A stretch of DNA of 64,000 nt from Lonicera japonica (taxonomy: Eukaryota; Streptophyta; Magnoliopsida; Dipsacales; Caprifoliaceae): positions 19,127,839-19,191,838 of the forward strand of contig CM038465.1 in assembly GCA_021464415.1 (NCBI GenBank), read 5' to 3'. The notes beneath the pieces were generated by a model. The model made no database searches. It was not told where the DNA came from and saw only the letters and a list, made by a program, of their open reading frames with translations. Positions 1 through 11,334 of the stretch are shown one piece after another (the first letter of the stretch is position 1; each line of letters starts with the position of its first letter). Position numbers and translations under genes: made by a program.

Positions 1-407
1 CTCTTTATCTCTCTATGTCTTCTCAGAGACTCTCACCTCCTCAACAAATCATCAACCCTCGCGTTAACCCTTATCCAAGCCAGTAAAAGTTACCTCTCCA
101 ACAGTTCATCAACCTGCAGCCTTTATCCTAACCAGTAGGAATTCTCATTTCCTCAGCAGACCGGCCATCAACCATCATATCCTCAATAAATCACCAACCT
201 TCCCTAACTAGAACAGTGTCTCTAGTGACCATGAATCATCATATCCCCATTTGATCCCTAATCAAGCTAAAGCAATATCCCCAGCAGACCATGTGTTGTA
301 ACCTGTCAAACTAAAGTAATGTCTCCACTAGACCATCAACCATCATATCCCCACCAGACCACCTACCCTCACCTTGTCAAGCTAACCAAATCAGAATTGT
401 TAATGGA
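1..407 (+). other. Tat/Ogre-like 3' UTR segment (partial)
   Basis: No gene is seen. The stretch is the reverse complement, with divergence, of sequence around 17860-18400 (for example the 'ctcagcaaat' and 'agatatagagagg' words appear inverted there), so it belongs to the same repetitive retroelement region. It leads directly into the 26-bp tandem array and then, about 3.8 kb later, into a forward LTR at 4261. Tat-lineage gypsy elements are known to carry tandem repeats between the integrase region and the 3' LTR, so I read it as the 3' untranslated part of a forward-strand element cut by the window edge. The lineage is inferred, because no pol gene is visible here. Confidence 0.5.
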
Positions 408-939
408 ATCGTCCCTGCCTGTGGGAGTACAAAACCTTCCCTGCCTGTGAAAATTCAAAATCATCCCTGCCTGTGGGAGTACAAAACTTTGCCTGCCTGT
501 GGGAGTACAAAACCTTCCCTGCTAATGGGAATTCAAAATCATCCCTGCCTGTGGGAGTACATCCCTGCCCGTGGGAGTACAAAACTTTCCCTGCCTGTGG
601 GAATTCAAAATCATCCCTGCATGTCGGAGTATAAAATCATCCCTGCCTGTGGGAGTACGGGAGTACAAAACTTCCCTGCTTGTGGAAATTCAAAATTATC
701 CCTGCCTGTAGGAGTACGTCCCTTGCCTGTGGGAGTGCAAAACCTTCCCTGCCTGTGGGAAATTCAATATCATCCCTACCTGAGGGAGTACTTCATTTCC
801 TGTGGGAGTACAAAACCTTCCCTGCCTGTGGGAGTACAAAACCTTCTCTGCCTGTGAAAATTCAAAATCATCCCTACCTGTGGGAGTGCAAAACCTTCCC
901 TGCCTGTGGGAATTCAAAATCATCCCTGCCTATAGGAGT
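408..939 (+). repeat. 26-bp tandem array, left half
   Basis: About 20 copies of a roughly 26-bp unit built on 'ccctgcctgtgggagtac' plus 'aaaacctt', alternating with a variant in 'gggaattcaaaatcat'. It produces open frames in several registers (447-857, 680-958 and reverse-strand frames). These are repeat artefacts, not genes. The array resumes at 3618 after an LTR insertion. Inverted, diverged units occur near 17460-17520. Confidence 0.9.
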
Positions 940-3617
940 TTTAATATCCGTACTTTAATTTCTTTTAAATTGAATTATATTAGCTTATTTATACTCATGT
1001 GAGTGATCGTTAGGTGATTCGGGTGGTTTGAATTGATTTTGGTTGGTAAATAATAAGTTTTGGTCTTTCGCAATTTGTTATTTCTAGCTATCTTTGAGCT
1101 ATCGTAATTTCTTCTCTATTTATCGAAAGTGAGATTTCGTTTACATAGGTGTCTAGTATTTGTACTATTCTACAACTTTTTGTGTTTTAACCAAAGTCCA
1201 ATTCACACTCCTCGTGCGTCAAAACAGGGTGCAAAGTAGGCCCATTGCAAAATTCTGGTCATTGGGTAGCGTTTCAGTAGAGCGCTGTCTTCGGTGAATT
1301 TTTGGGAAAATATATCTAGAATTTGGAAAAACTTCCTCTTAGAAAGTTGTAGATTCTTGAAATACCTTTCCGTGAACATAAAGAACACCTTAAACGGAGT
1401 TCCGAACGAAAAATTATGGTCAAAACAAAAATAGTGCTCTAGGGCCCAAAAATTAAAGCGCGGACCAGTATGGCGTTTTTGGAATACCGGTCCGGCACCA
1501 AAATTTTGGAAAAATTGACCCCCGCGGACCGGTATTGGGTATTTTTCATACAGTTCCGCCAGTTAACTATTCCCAACGACTTAAGCTCGTTTTAAGGCCA
1601 TTTTTACTCATTTTTCAACCCATTTTCGAGGCAACCTCCCACACACTTCTAAGGGAGGCTCCAAAGGGTTCTAGAAAGAGAGAGAATGAGATTTCTACGC
1701 ATCTATCCGTCCGAATCGAAGATTCAAGCTTGATATCATCCAAACCACCTTTAAGGTATTATTCATCATCTTCTATCTTGGTTTTCTTCTATAAAAGGTC
1801 AAGCGTGAGCTTTGGCTACTTGGGTTGGGTTTATACTCTATTAATTTGAGGATTTGGCTATGCTAGGAACGCGGTGACACGAGAGCTTGAGGATTTCACC
1901 GAACGGGGCTTCGGTTTATAACTTTCTTCCTTCTTTTGGTCTATACACTTGAGGTAGGGGTTTATATGACTTCAAAACTCGATAATATAGTTTAAATGTT
2001 TCTAAAACATGTAATATGACATTGTTTGATAAGATTTATTATGTTTTCCCCATGTTTTCCCTAAGGAACTTATAACACATCTATTGGATGCATTTATGAA
2101 TGTTTGTAAAGGCTCAAATATGATATATGAAGCTATAAATGCCATATACACATGATATCTTTGTATTATCCAACCATGTGAAGTATTCCATGGATTCTTG
2201 ACTCCTAAAATATTTATGAAATGAACTATTGTTGTTTCTTTACATCATGGAGTACGGGGTTGGGCTTATGGAAGTGTATATGCCATAAAGTACTTCAAAT
2301 GTTTATTAAATGATACGAATGCATGTTTTGAGGCAAAGTATGCTATTTATACTTGACGTATTGTGCTAATTGAATTGTATAAGATATCCCTTGGATGTAT
2401 GAATGCTATTTGTGATGGAATGAAATTGTTAATGTTTATTACACATCAAGGGATATCTAGCGAGACTTGCTAAAGAGTATATGGCATAAGTTGCTCATGT
2501 GTTTACTAAATAGCATGTTATACATACTATGCACTATATTTGTGTCAACCGGAATCTAAAGATCCATCTGCAGCTCGGATCATTCTTATGGCCTATCTTA
2601 TGGGCGTATATCTCTTATCAAGTGTACCGGGAGTTTCTTATGATTATTGTATCGTTCTGGATATGATTCTGCTCGGGATGTGATATGATCCTGTCATGGA
2701 TCTGGTTATGACTCTCTTATGACCCTTCAATGGTGAAGGGATGGTGTATCTATCTGGTGCTTGCCGGGATGGAAAAATAGGCAATGCCCGGTGCCCTTGG
2801 GTTGAAAAGCCCTAAACCCCTGGGGGAGCAATGTTTGGCCGCCTATAAGCCATTGGTGTGGAGCCCGGGAACATAGGCAAATTGGCAAGGCACTGATGAT
2901 CCTGTGGGTGTGATATTGTCGTTGGACTGGAGGTCCGATTCAGTTATGATCTTATGATATTCTCTGAGGCCAATGGGCCAGTTATGACTATTGACAGATG
3001 GTTCTATCGGGCAATCAGGCCCTCGATAAAGTTGGCTCGATTTGGATATATACATTCTGGCTACGTGGCTTAACGGTTGACACAAGGGAGGTAACCTGCA
3101 TATGCATAAGCACGTATATTTTCATATGATGATGGTTCTTAAACCAAAGCATTTGTTAAAATATGGATTGTTGTTGAACTGAGAATTGTGTTTTCGGTGC
3201 GTTAGTCCCTATTTCCCCCTACTGAACTGTGAGCTCACCCCGTGTTTTATTTACAATTACAGGTACTCAGGGGGCAAACGATGGTAACGGGACTGCGGGT
3301 TCAGGGACGAAATAGATGGCTCTGATACAGATTCAATTTTTGTTATGTATAGGTTATCTCGGGAAGCCATGGCTAGCCCAAAGTGTTATCTACTATCTTA
3401 CACCTGTTTAGTTTGGTTTTGTATATTGATTACATGTATGCGTGATTTTTTACATTACTATCTTCTTCCACCTTGTTGATTGACATGTGTGACATTTACG
3501 GTTTGAATTTCTTTTTTGTTTTCATATAAACCCATTTTGTTCAATCTGAGATGGGTTAGTAGCACTCCAGGTCTTAATTACGAGTGTTGTCTTGTAGTTT
3601 AAGGCGGGGGTGTTACA
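940..3617 (+). mobile_element. Solo long gypsy LTR 'A' (2678 bp)
   Basis: The same 5 bp, GGAGT, lies immediately before (935-939) and after (3618-3622) this block, which interrupts the 26-bp array. That identifies a single insertion with a 5-bp target duplication. The right end is TGTTACA. The left end reads TTTAATATCC where relatives have TGTAATATCC, so the terminal TG has mutated. The interior matches the plan of LTRs B-F: a 'aaaattatggtcaaa' block near 1410, palindromic ACCGGT boxes, an AAG|GT boundary at 1755/1756, a variable middle, and a 'gagctcacc...acaggtactc' block at 3230-3270. There is no internal coding domain, so it is a solo LTR. Long LTRs with Met-tRNA priming suggest a Tekay/Del-type chromovirus, but this is not proven. 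Confidence 0.85.
1462..1534 (+). promoter_or_regulatory. ACCGGT-cored inverted boxes in LTR A U3
   Basis: Three related 11-mers, CGGACCAGTAT (1462), its exact-core inverse ATACCGGTCCG (1484) and CGGACCGGTAT (1524), share the palindromic core ACCGGT in the two intact copies. They sit where LTRs B, D and E carry other palindromes. The function is unknown; I infer U3 control sites. Confidence 0.45.
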
Positions 3618-3976
3618 GGAGTACAAAACCTTCCCTGCCTGTGGGAGTACAAAACCTTCCCTGCCTGTGGGAGTACAAAATGTTCCCTGTCTGTGGGAAT
3701 TCAAAATCATCCCTGCCTGTGGGAGTACAAAACCTTCCTTGGTTGTGGGAATTCAAAATCATCCCAGCCTGTGGGAGTATGTCCCTGCCTGTGGGAGAAC
3801 AAAACCTTCTCCGCCTGTGGGAATTCAAAGTCATCCCTGCTTGTGGGAGTATAAAACCTTCCCTGCCTGTGGGAATTCAAAATTATCCCTACATGTGGGA
3901 GTATAAAACATTTCATACCTGTGGAAATTTAAAACCATCCCTACCTGTGGGAGGGCAAAACCATCACTGTCCATAG
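3618..3976 (+). repeat. 26-bp tandem array, right half
   Basis: Continuation of the array at 408-939: 'ccctgcctgtgggagtac aaaacctt' and 'gggaattcaaaatcat' units, about 13 copies, becoming degenerate toward 3976. Overlapping open frames on both strands here are repeat artefacts. Confidence 0.9.
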
Positions 3977-4260
3977 GAATATGTCAATTCGACAGAGAAT
4001 CATCGACAAGAGCCATCCCTACCATTGAGAATATAGCACTCAACATCAAAATCAAAATCAGAGTAAAAAACAAGACATGTCCCGAATAGCCCAGAAATCA
4101 CCCATCCATCCCCAGCAGAAATAAACAGCAGAGCACGACATCATTTGCATGGCATTGTTTTTAAAATAGTACATAGGATTCATGCGAGTGCCGCAAAATG
4201 ATGCGTTCTCGTTATCGTCCTAGTTTCTTTGCTTCACAAAGTACCTAGGCTGAGAGGGTC
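3977..4260 (+). other. Array-to-LTR spacer
   Basis: No gene is seen. This is non-repetitive sequence between the array and the start of the Tat-type LTR at about 4261. The last bases ('gctgagagggtc') are moderately purine-rich and could be the old polypurine tract of the element, which would suit a 3' UTR leading into a 3' LTR. Confidence 0.35.
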
Positions 4261-6315
4261 TATGAACACCTCATTTTGCGACCTTCGCAAGAAACCCAAA
4301 CTCTAGGAAAATGAGCACGCATGCATGCACGAGAATTTATAGATGCATACATACTATGTACATCTGATACAGGTCAAAGAAGAAAGCCAAAAAGACACCC
4401 AAATGAGAAGTTACGAGAATTACCAAAAACAGTCGAAACCGAAAACCATCAAAACTCCTGGAAACTTGTGAAAGGAGAGTTATCCATTTCTGATCATCCT
4501 CAAACTTTGAGGATTGTTATAGATTACCATAAGGAGTAGTATACACGAAAGTTCGGCTCGATCCGAAGGTCGGATCTCCGAAAATTCAGAAAAACTGGGA
4601 GTTCATTTCGGGTAATTAAAAGATGACCTTCTTCAACTACAAATGATTTCAAGTTTGTTCAGTAGAAAGGTATTCTTGTGGGGAAGAACATATCCAAAAT
4701 TCAACTTTATCGGACATGGGATCATCAAGAATCAATTCGTCTATCGTGCAATTCTAGTCAAAATGTCCTTTATAGCAATTAAAGTAAATGGATGCCTTCT
4801 TGAACTTTGATAGATCTCAAATTTGGATACAATCTAGAAAACATTTGGAGATAAAACATATCAAAAATTCAGAAGAATCCATTGGCCAGAAGTTTACTTG
4901 TCATACAACAAGTGAAGTTGTTGTACGCAAGTACGTTTCCTACACGGGATCAACTTTTTGTACCAATCTGAGGAGACCGAGTCCTTCCCGAAATTCGATC
5001 TTCTTCAATTTTTTACAGGGTCTAAAAGACTTCTATTGGAAATATATAACCAAAAATCAGCATCATTCAATGGTTATAACTTAACTTGTCATAGAAACAA
5101 GTGACCTTGTCTACAACAAGTACCTTTCCTACGTGGAAACAAACTCTTCATACCAATCAGAGAAAAAGGAGTCCTTCCCTAACTCCGACCGACTTTAAAT
5201 TTTAACACGATCTAGAAGACTTCCATTACCAACACATATCGAAAAATCAGCATGATCCAACGGTGGGAATATTGAAGGCTTCGCGATAAACTCTAAGAGT
5301 CCTGGTTGCAATCTCTTTTCTTGCTCTCCAAGCATTTTTTTCAACTATAAATAGACCCCCCCCCTCCATTCATATTTTTCATCAAAAATCAAGGGCATTT
5401 CGTTGGTACACACTAAGAGACCCTTATTTTCTCCCTCCAAGGGGGCTCAGGTATAATTTTCTCTTTCTTCTTTTATTTATGTATTAGTTTTATAATTCAT
5501 ACTCTTGTCTGCATAATTACTATCACTTGATAGCTTTTCGAAACACTTTTTCAAAACCAAAGGCGTATAATAAACCATAATCCAATTTCAAAATAGTATT
5601 CTTACTTTCTTATTTTTCCAAAAGCCCATATTAGTGGTATTGTTATACGAAGGAATCGATAATCGCCATATATCCAATCTAACTCTTAGATTGTGGTGTA
5701 TATGTGATAAATACTTGATTATGAGAGCACTAGCGCCATCTATACCGGTTTAATCAATAGACTATGGTATACGAACGGTCAAGTCACCTCATATCACATC
5801 GAATATAAGATTCCACATCAAATCAGTTTCCAAAAAGCCCAATGCTTTACAAAATCTCTTGTTTCATTGCATTTATTATTAACAAACTCTCTTTTTCAAA
5901 TCACATACACACACTTATTTTCAAAATCATGGACAAACTAAAACACATCGTTTTCATGACATCCCCAAAATTCCGGTTTCTAAGGCAATCACGCAAAGCT
6001 TTAAAGTAATAGCAATAGCATGCAAGAACTGAATTATAACACGCATATATCCTACTCAAGAGACCGAAAGGGCGAATTGGGTGCCTAACACCTTCCTAAT
6101 TCGTAACTTAATCCCCAAACCTTTGAATTAACTAGTTTCGTATACATTGTGTATAAGAGGATATTTAGTCCATAAATACGTCTCTTTTACACAAACATTT
6201 TATTTGTTTAGTAAAACAAACTGTCGACTCTTATTCTTTTCAAAAAATGATTTTCAAAGCAAACACAGAAAAACCGCCCACGAGGACTCAAGCGTCGAGA
6301 ACGCGGGTTCTCTCA
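4261..6315 (+). mobile_element. Tat/Ogre-like LTR 'G' (about 2.05 kb)
   Basis: The start TATGAACACCTCATTTTGCG aligns by eye with the starts of the Tat-type LTRs at 46834 (TGTAGACACCTCAATCCGTG) and, inverted, at 55901. A TATAAATAG box lies at 5346. Downstream, 'accgaaagggcgaattgggt' and 'gcctaacaccttcc' at 6061-6095 match a block seen inverted at 54640-54680; that block is characteristic of Tat-lineage LTRs. The right end is placed at 'tctca' (6315) by analogy and may be off by tens of bases. I found no clear TSD. Small frames inside (4321-4539, 4788-5084) are not genes. Confidence 0.6.
5346..5354 (+). promoter_or_regulatory. TATA box of LTR G
   Basis: TATAAATAG followed by a C-run. It sits at the same place relative to conserved LTR blocks as the TATAAATA boxes at 47186 and (reverse strand) 55529. 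A strong donor-like CAG|GTATAA follows at about 5449. Confidence 0.6.
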
Positions 6316-6968
6316 GTTAAGAACCACCAATGACAATAGAAAAAGTTAAAAGATCATGGTAACGGTATAATTGAGCATTAAAAAAAGTGTATCCATTTAA
6401 TGGAAAAAGATTGAAAAATTGTCTTAAAGCAAATTGTGAAAGAAGTCTTCCACATAGCATGAAATAGAAAGTTGTCACTGGTTTGAATATAATTAGGGCT
6501 AAGGTATCTATAATCATTTTTATTAAAAAGTGTAGGCCAAGACTAGGGGTGTGCACGGTTTGATTAACCGAACCGAGCGGTTAAATCGACAATCGAACCG
6601 ACCCTTCAGTTTCATGCCTTTGTTCAATCGAATTGACAGAAAGGCTAAAACTAATTGGGCTTGGTTTGGGTGGTCGGTTTTTGTCGATTTGGACCTTGGG
6701 TAGTTGGTTTATATTACTTTGAATTTTTTTGGTAAGTTTTTCGATCTTTTGGGGCTTATTTTCTTGTTAAATGTTTAGGCATTTTATCTTCTTAAATATT
6801 TATTATTCTTGGGCATTCTTTTAAATTTTTGAACTTAAATTATTTTAAAGAAAATAGTTCATTAGTTATATACACTGAACCAATATAAATACATAAGTGT
6901 ACTAGTCAGTTCAATTCAGTTTTTATTGGTTTTACACATCCAAAACCCAACAAAGTTATCGACCTACT

Positions 6969-9558
6969 TGTGACACCCCGAATCCCGTTTAGAGGATTAT
7001 ACCTCCGGGACCCGGTTAGCCACGAAGTCGTACATGACGACGGGTACGAAGTAATAAAATTTAGAATCTTATAATGAAAACATGTACAAGCATTTAAGAC
7101 ATTTTAAATGAAAATCCGGCATGTGGAGTTTATTCATAAAGCAAGCCAAAACCTGTCATAAGATGTAAATAATCTATTTACAGCCAATAATCCACATTTA
7201 TATAAAATGTTTGTACAAACCCTCCAACGAGGTCCCAATTGTCATAGAAATTATACATTTGGAAATCCAATATACAATAAGATAACGGTTTAAGGTATAA
7301 TACAAGTCTTTTTCTAAAGACTTTGGCAACCGACCATCAGAGCTAACTAGGATCCGTAAGCGTACCGTCCCCGAGTAACACCTGCAAAACTATTTGAAAA
7401 ATGGGAGTGAGCCAAACGGGCTCAGTGGGAACTATAAGAGTTTTGTATCAGAAAAATAGGTTGGAAAGCTATGCATGCCATGCAATGCAATATAATGAAA
7501 ATAAGTTTAGTTTATATGCTGCTTCTTTGTAATAAATCATCTCTGGGTAATATACATTTCTTTTTGTATATACAGATGTAAATATATATATACCACATTT
7601 CTGAAGCAGCTAATGCAATGAAAACATTTTGTGAAATGCATATATATAATGTCCCTAGCCCAAAGTATAAGAAAGGCTATATATATATACATATACCTCA
7701 TCATACTGTACAAGCCACAATACCGCGACCAGATCTATCACATCAATCATATATATACATCACATCTAGGATTTTAAATCTACTGTGCACAGAGATAGCC
7801 GGCAACTCGGTTTCTTTTACCCCCAAGGTAGGGACCACCTACCAGGTCCACCTAGATGGAAAATGCCCCCAAGGCAATATAATAATCTCACGTAGCCACC
7901 AAGGCTATACGCTATAGGTAATAACCATCTATCTAGTACTAACAGTGTGGCCATCCGATAGTAAATCTAAACAGTAATAAACTCATCAAATCTAGGAAAC
8001 CATAAGGATATAGAATATAACACATGTAGATACATGTATTCCCTATGTATCTGTATAACTCGTATACATATATATATATATATATATATTCCAGATATGT
8101 ATAAATATTCATATTGTATAACATGTAGTGGTATTGTTGTTGTACTTGAACTAGGCTTGCCAGGCCCATCAACTAATGGCTCAGTTAAAAGATCATGAAT
8201 TTGGGAGGCACTATAAAATTTCCGTTAAGTGGCACTTAGCCAAGAATGATCTTCTTTTTATAGTATGAAAGTTTTATATAGATCTCCTCTTGGGACCATA
8301 ATACTTTGCTTATACATAAAAGGTTTATAATCCTGCCCAGCACAGTTACGGACTGGTCAAAAAAGTAATAAAACACATAAATTACAAACCAATAGCCGAA
8401 GTACAACAAAAATATCATAGATAAGAGTAATCAAGACCAAAGTATACTTTTAAAACCATGTATCGCGTCGTAAGTGTGCGTATCATATCATATAGTTCAT
8501 AACCATATCCGTATATAGGGGTTTATACCAATCTTTAAGAAATCAAAGTAAAAATTGGGGTTTCTAGTGTAATCCACTATATATAATCATATCACGTATA
8601 AATTAAACCAAATATCAAGAAGAATTGATCCCAAAACCCCATGAACATGCATTTATAGAAAAAGACCTAGGTTTTGTTTGATTTGGTACGAATAGGTTAT
8701 AATAACTTGAAAATAAGCTTTAATACTATTGTTCCCACCTTAGGAGGGACAATCCCTTGAAGAATTGTAGAAGAAATGAACCGGAGAAGCGTAGACGCAA
8801 AAACCCCTAAATTTGCTTCTAAGCCCTAGCTATGGTGGATGGAGAAGAAGAAGATGAAGATGATGATGATGATGATGTTGTGGGTTAGGTGTGGAATATA
8901 AAACCTTGAGTGATCCCTCATAACCTCTAAGATGTCCCCTCACTTCTCTCTTTAGAGCTCTCAAGGGTTTGGGTACCAAATGAGGATGAAGGAGGTGAAG
9001 AGAATATATAAAAAATCTCGCCAGATCGATGAAGTCAACTACATTTTTCTCATGTAGTCGACTACATGAGTCGACTTCACCTCACTTCACTGATGTAGTC
9101 GACTCACCTCACTTCCATCTAGTCGACTTCATAGCTTTATTTCTGCCCCCTTCAGTTTTTGGTCAACAGCTCGACTTTGCATCCACTTTTCATCATCAAG
9201 GAGTGGGAATTGGGTCTCGGCCAAAACATGAAAGTTGTAGAGGGATATGAAAACTAGATATAGGTGAAAATAGAGACCATTTTTGATATAAGATGAAGAA
9301 GTTATGGAGTTCCAAAGTTGGCCCGAAACAAAGAAATCGCGTAAAACCAAACTTATGATTTTCGAGCCAATTTTCATCCGAGCAACCCGAAATGACTTAT
9401 GGCCATTATAACACACTTAAATACATTAATATGACTTGTCAAAAGTTTTCGAACCATACCAACCTTTTCAGAACCCAATTAGGCTATCCGAAGCCTGATT
9501 TTGCCTTATACGCGACATGAATCGTAATTTGCAGGAGATAATTAAACGGGTTGTCACA
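6969..9558 (-). mobile_element. Solo long gypsy LTR 'B' (2590 bp)
   Basis: Flanked by a perfect 5-bp duplication, CTACT, at 6964-6968 and 9559-9563. On the reverse strand it begins TGTGACAACCCG and ends GGGGTGTCACA. Reverse-strand blocks shared with C, D, E and F include AAG|GTGGGAAC at 8741/8738, 'actgagcccgtttggctcac' near 7410-7430, and TTTTGCAG|G at 7382. It also shares with E and F a 'cacctaccaggtccacc' segment (7825-7855), so B, E and F form one subfamily. There is no internal domain. Frames inside (7618-7917, 7939-8172, 9029-9416) are not supported as genes. A short GAT microsatellite lies at 8850-8876 and an AT run at 8069-8090. Confidence 0.9.
9029..9127 (-). promoter_or_regulatory. 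GTCGAC palindrome cluster and TATA in LTR B U3
   Basis: An 18-bp perfect palindrome, CATGTAGTCGACTACATG (9051-9068), and further GTCGAC cores at 9070, 9098 and 9122, plus one degenerate copy near 9034. Reading the reverse strand, a TATATA stretch follows at 9012-9004, just downstream of the cluster. This is the expected place for U3 control sites; the binding factor is unknown. Confidence 0.6.
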
Positions 9559-9654
9559 CTACTTTGGTTATCCGATTTATTAACCAAACTGAACTGCAAA
9601 GCTTGAAAACAGCTCAATTTGGATTGGTTTATTTCGGTTTTTTGCATACCCTTA

Positions 9655-10910
9655 GTGAAGACCCTTACTCATTATAATTTATCATTACATCACCATTCGA
9701 GATTTTTATTAAGACTCGACATTGAAGAAGATTTTTAATACCATATCTTTAAACATGCTTATGTATATATCCATGTTCTCGATAGATCCATTTCATATTT
9801 ACATCTGAGATAACTCTTTATCACACGTAATCTAATTTTATATTCTTATAATTTATTATGCTTAGAATGTGTAATTCTCTGAAATTCAAGGAATGGAACA
9901 TATTGTGAGCTAGATATGGGGAAGATCAAGGAGCAATTAATGACATAAAATGTTTAGGTATCAGTCTCCTTCTCTTCCTTCTCTTTAAACTACCTAAATT
10001 TATCCACCATTTGTATAATAATAATGAATAAAAACTCTACTACGTATTGTGTACTTGATCTATATATTTTTTGCTTGGGTTAGTGATTTATTTTGACTTC
10101 TGGAAGTAATGTATTTCTATGTTTAGACCATTTATGTAATTAATTAATTTATATTGAAGTCTGAGGTCAAACAGCTAATTAAGAGCCCATTTAATATTGA
10201 ATTAGTTGTATGTTTTGGCCATATTTATCAAGAGGACAAATGAGTAGGAGAGGAATGAGTGGTACATGAACTAGTTATTTGAATTTTGTTTATTTATAAT
10301 GTAATGTGTGTTTAACGTAACAATGGCTAAAATTATAATAGTTTCTAAGATACCTAAAGGCATTTAGTGATAGCTGGGGTATTTTCATGAACTCGAAAAC
10401 CAAACCATCTTAAATTGATCTTCTTAAAACCGAACCGAAACCAAATATGTTTAGTTCGGGTTTTGGGTGTGATATTGTAAACTGAACTGAACGAATCATT
10501 GCATATATGATTCAAAACTAATATTACTTCACTAACTATAATTTTATTTTAAAGTTGTAGTGAGAACTCGACTATTTGATCTATCATGGATATTGAAGTC
10601 ACATTGTAAATGTAAAAGTTCATATTGTTTTTGTCCAAAATAAATAGGAGGAGGCTAATATTTTTCTAAGAATTGTTTTAAAAAAAATATATAAAAACTA
10701 AATAAAATCAAACTGAAATTGAAATAAAGAATTTGGTTCGGGTCAAGGTTTGGAAGATTTAAAAACCTAAACCAAACTTTCAAATTTGATTTGAGTTTGG
10801 CTTTCCTAATTTCTACTTGACCAAAATAGAAAACACCATAGCGAGTTTACTAAGGGGCAAAGTTCCTAATAACTTAAAGGAGGTTTAACAAAATTTATCA
10901 TAATTTATAC
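9655..10910. other. AT-rich intergenic DNA
   Basis: No gene is seen. At 10380-10850 there are 'aaaccgaaccgaaac' words and inverted 'ggttcgggt' words resembling the interior of the hAT-type element at 6544. This may be another decayed copy, but I could not define its ends. Confidence 0.5.
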
Positions 10911-11334
10911 CAATGTTCTAAAAATCGACAATCAGTCCTTGGTTGGCAAGGCCGACGAGACTGGAGACTGAGTGATTAATCAGACAAACAAATGTTCACT
11001 ATAAATATTATTTTAAATAGTATAATACTAATAAAACACAAGTAATAACATATTTATAACTAAACTCCTTAGTAAACTAGCAAACTGGAATCAACCTAAC
11101 ACTATTTAAAATTCTAGCAATCTAGAATCAAACCTAGCATTTTTTTTAGAAAAACTAACATTATTTCAAACAAAAGTAGTAAAGATAAGTTGGAATCAAA
11201 CCACAAAAAAAAACCCTCAAAGCTAGTGCTTAGAAAGCTGTGAAGGGAGAGAGGAACGATTGAAACTTCAACTAAGGAGAGATGATTGGTGATAAATGAA
11301 TGATTAAGAGAGTGAGGGCCGGCTAGGGTTTAGT

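Larger units (their letters stand above)
6544..9654. mobile_element. hAT-type non-autonomous element (MITE) with nested LTR B
   Basis: The left terminus TAGGGGTGTGCA and inverted right terminus TAAGGGTATGCA match at 10 of 12 bases. They are flanked by the 8-bp near-duplication GCCAAGAC (6536-6543) and GTGAAGAC (9655-9662), 6 of 8 matching. An 8-bp TSD and this terminus type fit the hAT superfamily. Without the nested LTR (6969-9558) the element is about 520 bp, rich in 'aaccgaacc' words and their complements, and has no transposase. The two TSD mismatches suggest an old insertion. Confidence 0.7.

Noticed and set aside
447..958. Overlapping open frames encoding Cys/Pro-rich repeats
   Set aside because: They follow the 26-bp tandem array in several registers on both strands and have no domain; they are repeat artefacts.
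408..3976. CRISPR-like array
   Set aside because: Short units are directly adjacent with no unique spacers, in a plant genome; it is a retroelement minisatellite.
9029..9416. Small genes on both strands in LTR B
   Set aside because: The sequence is the conserved LTR block and palindrome cluster; equivalents in other LTRs do not keep the frames open.
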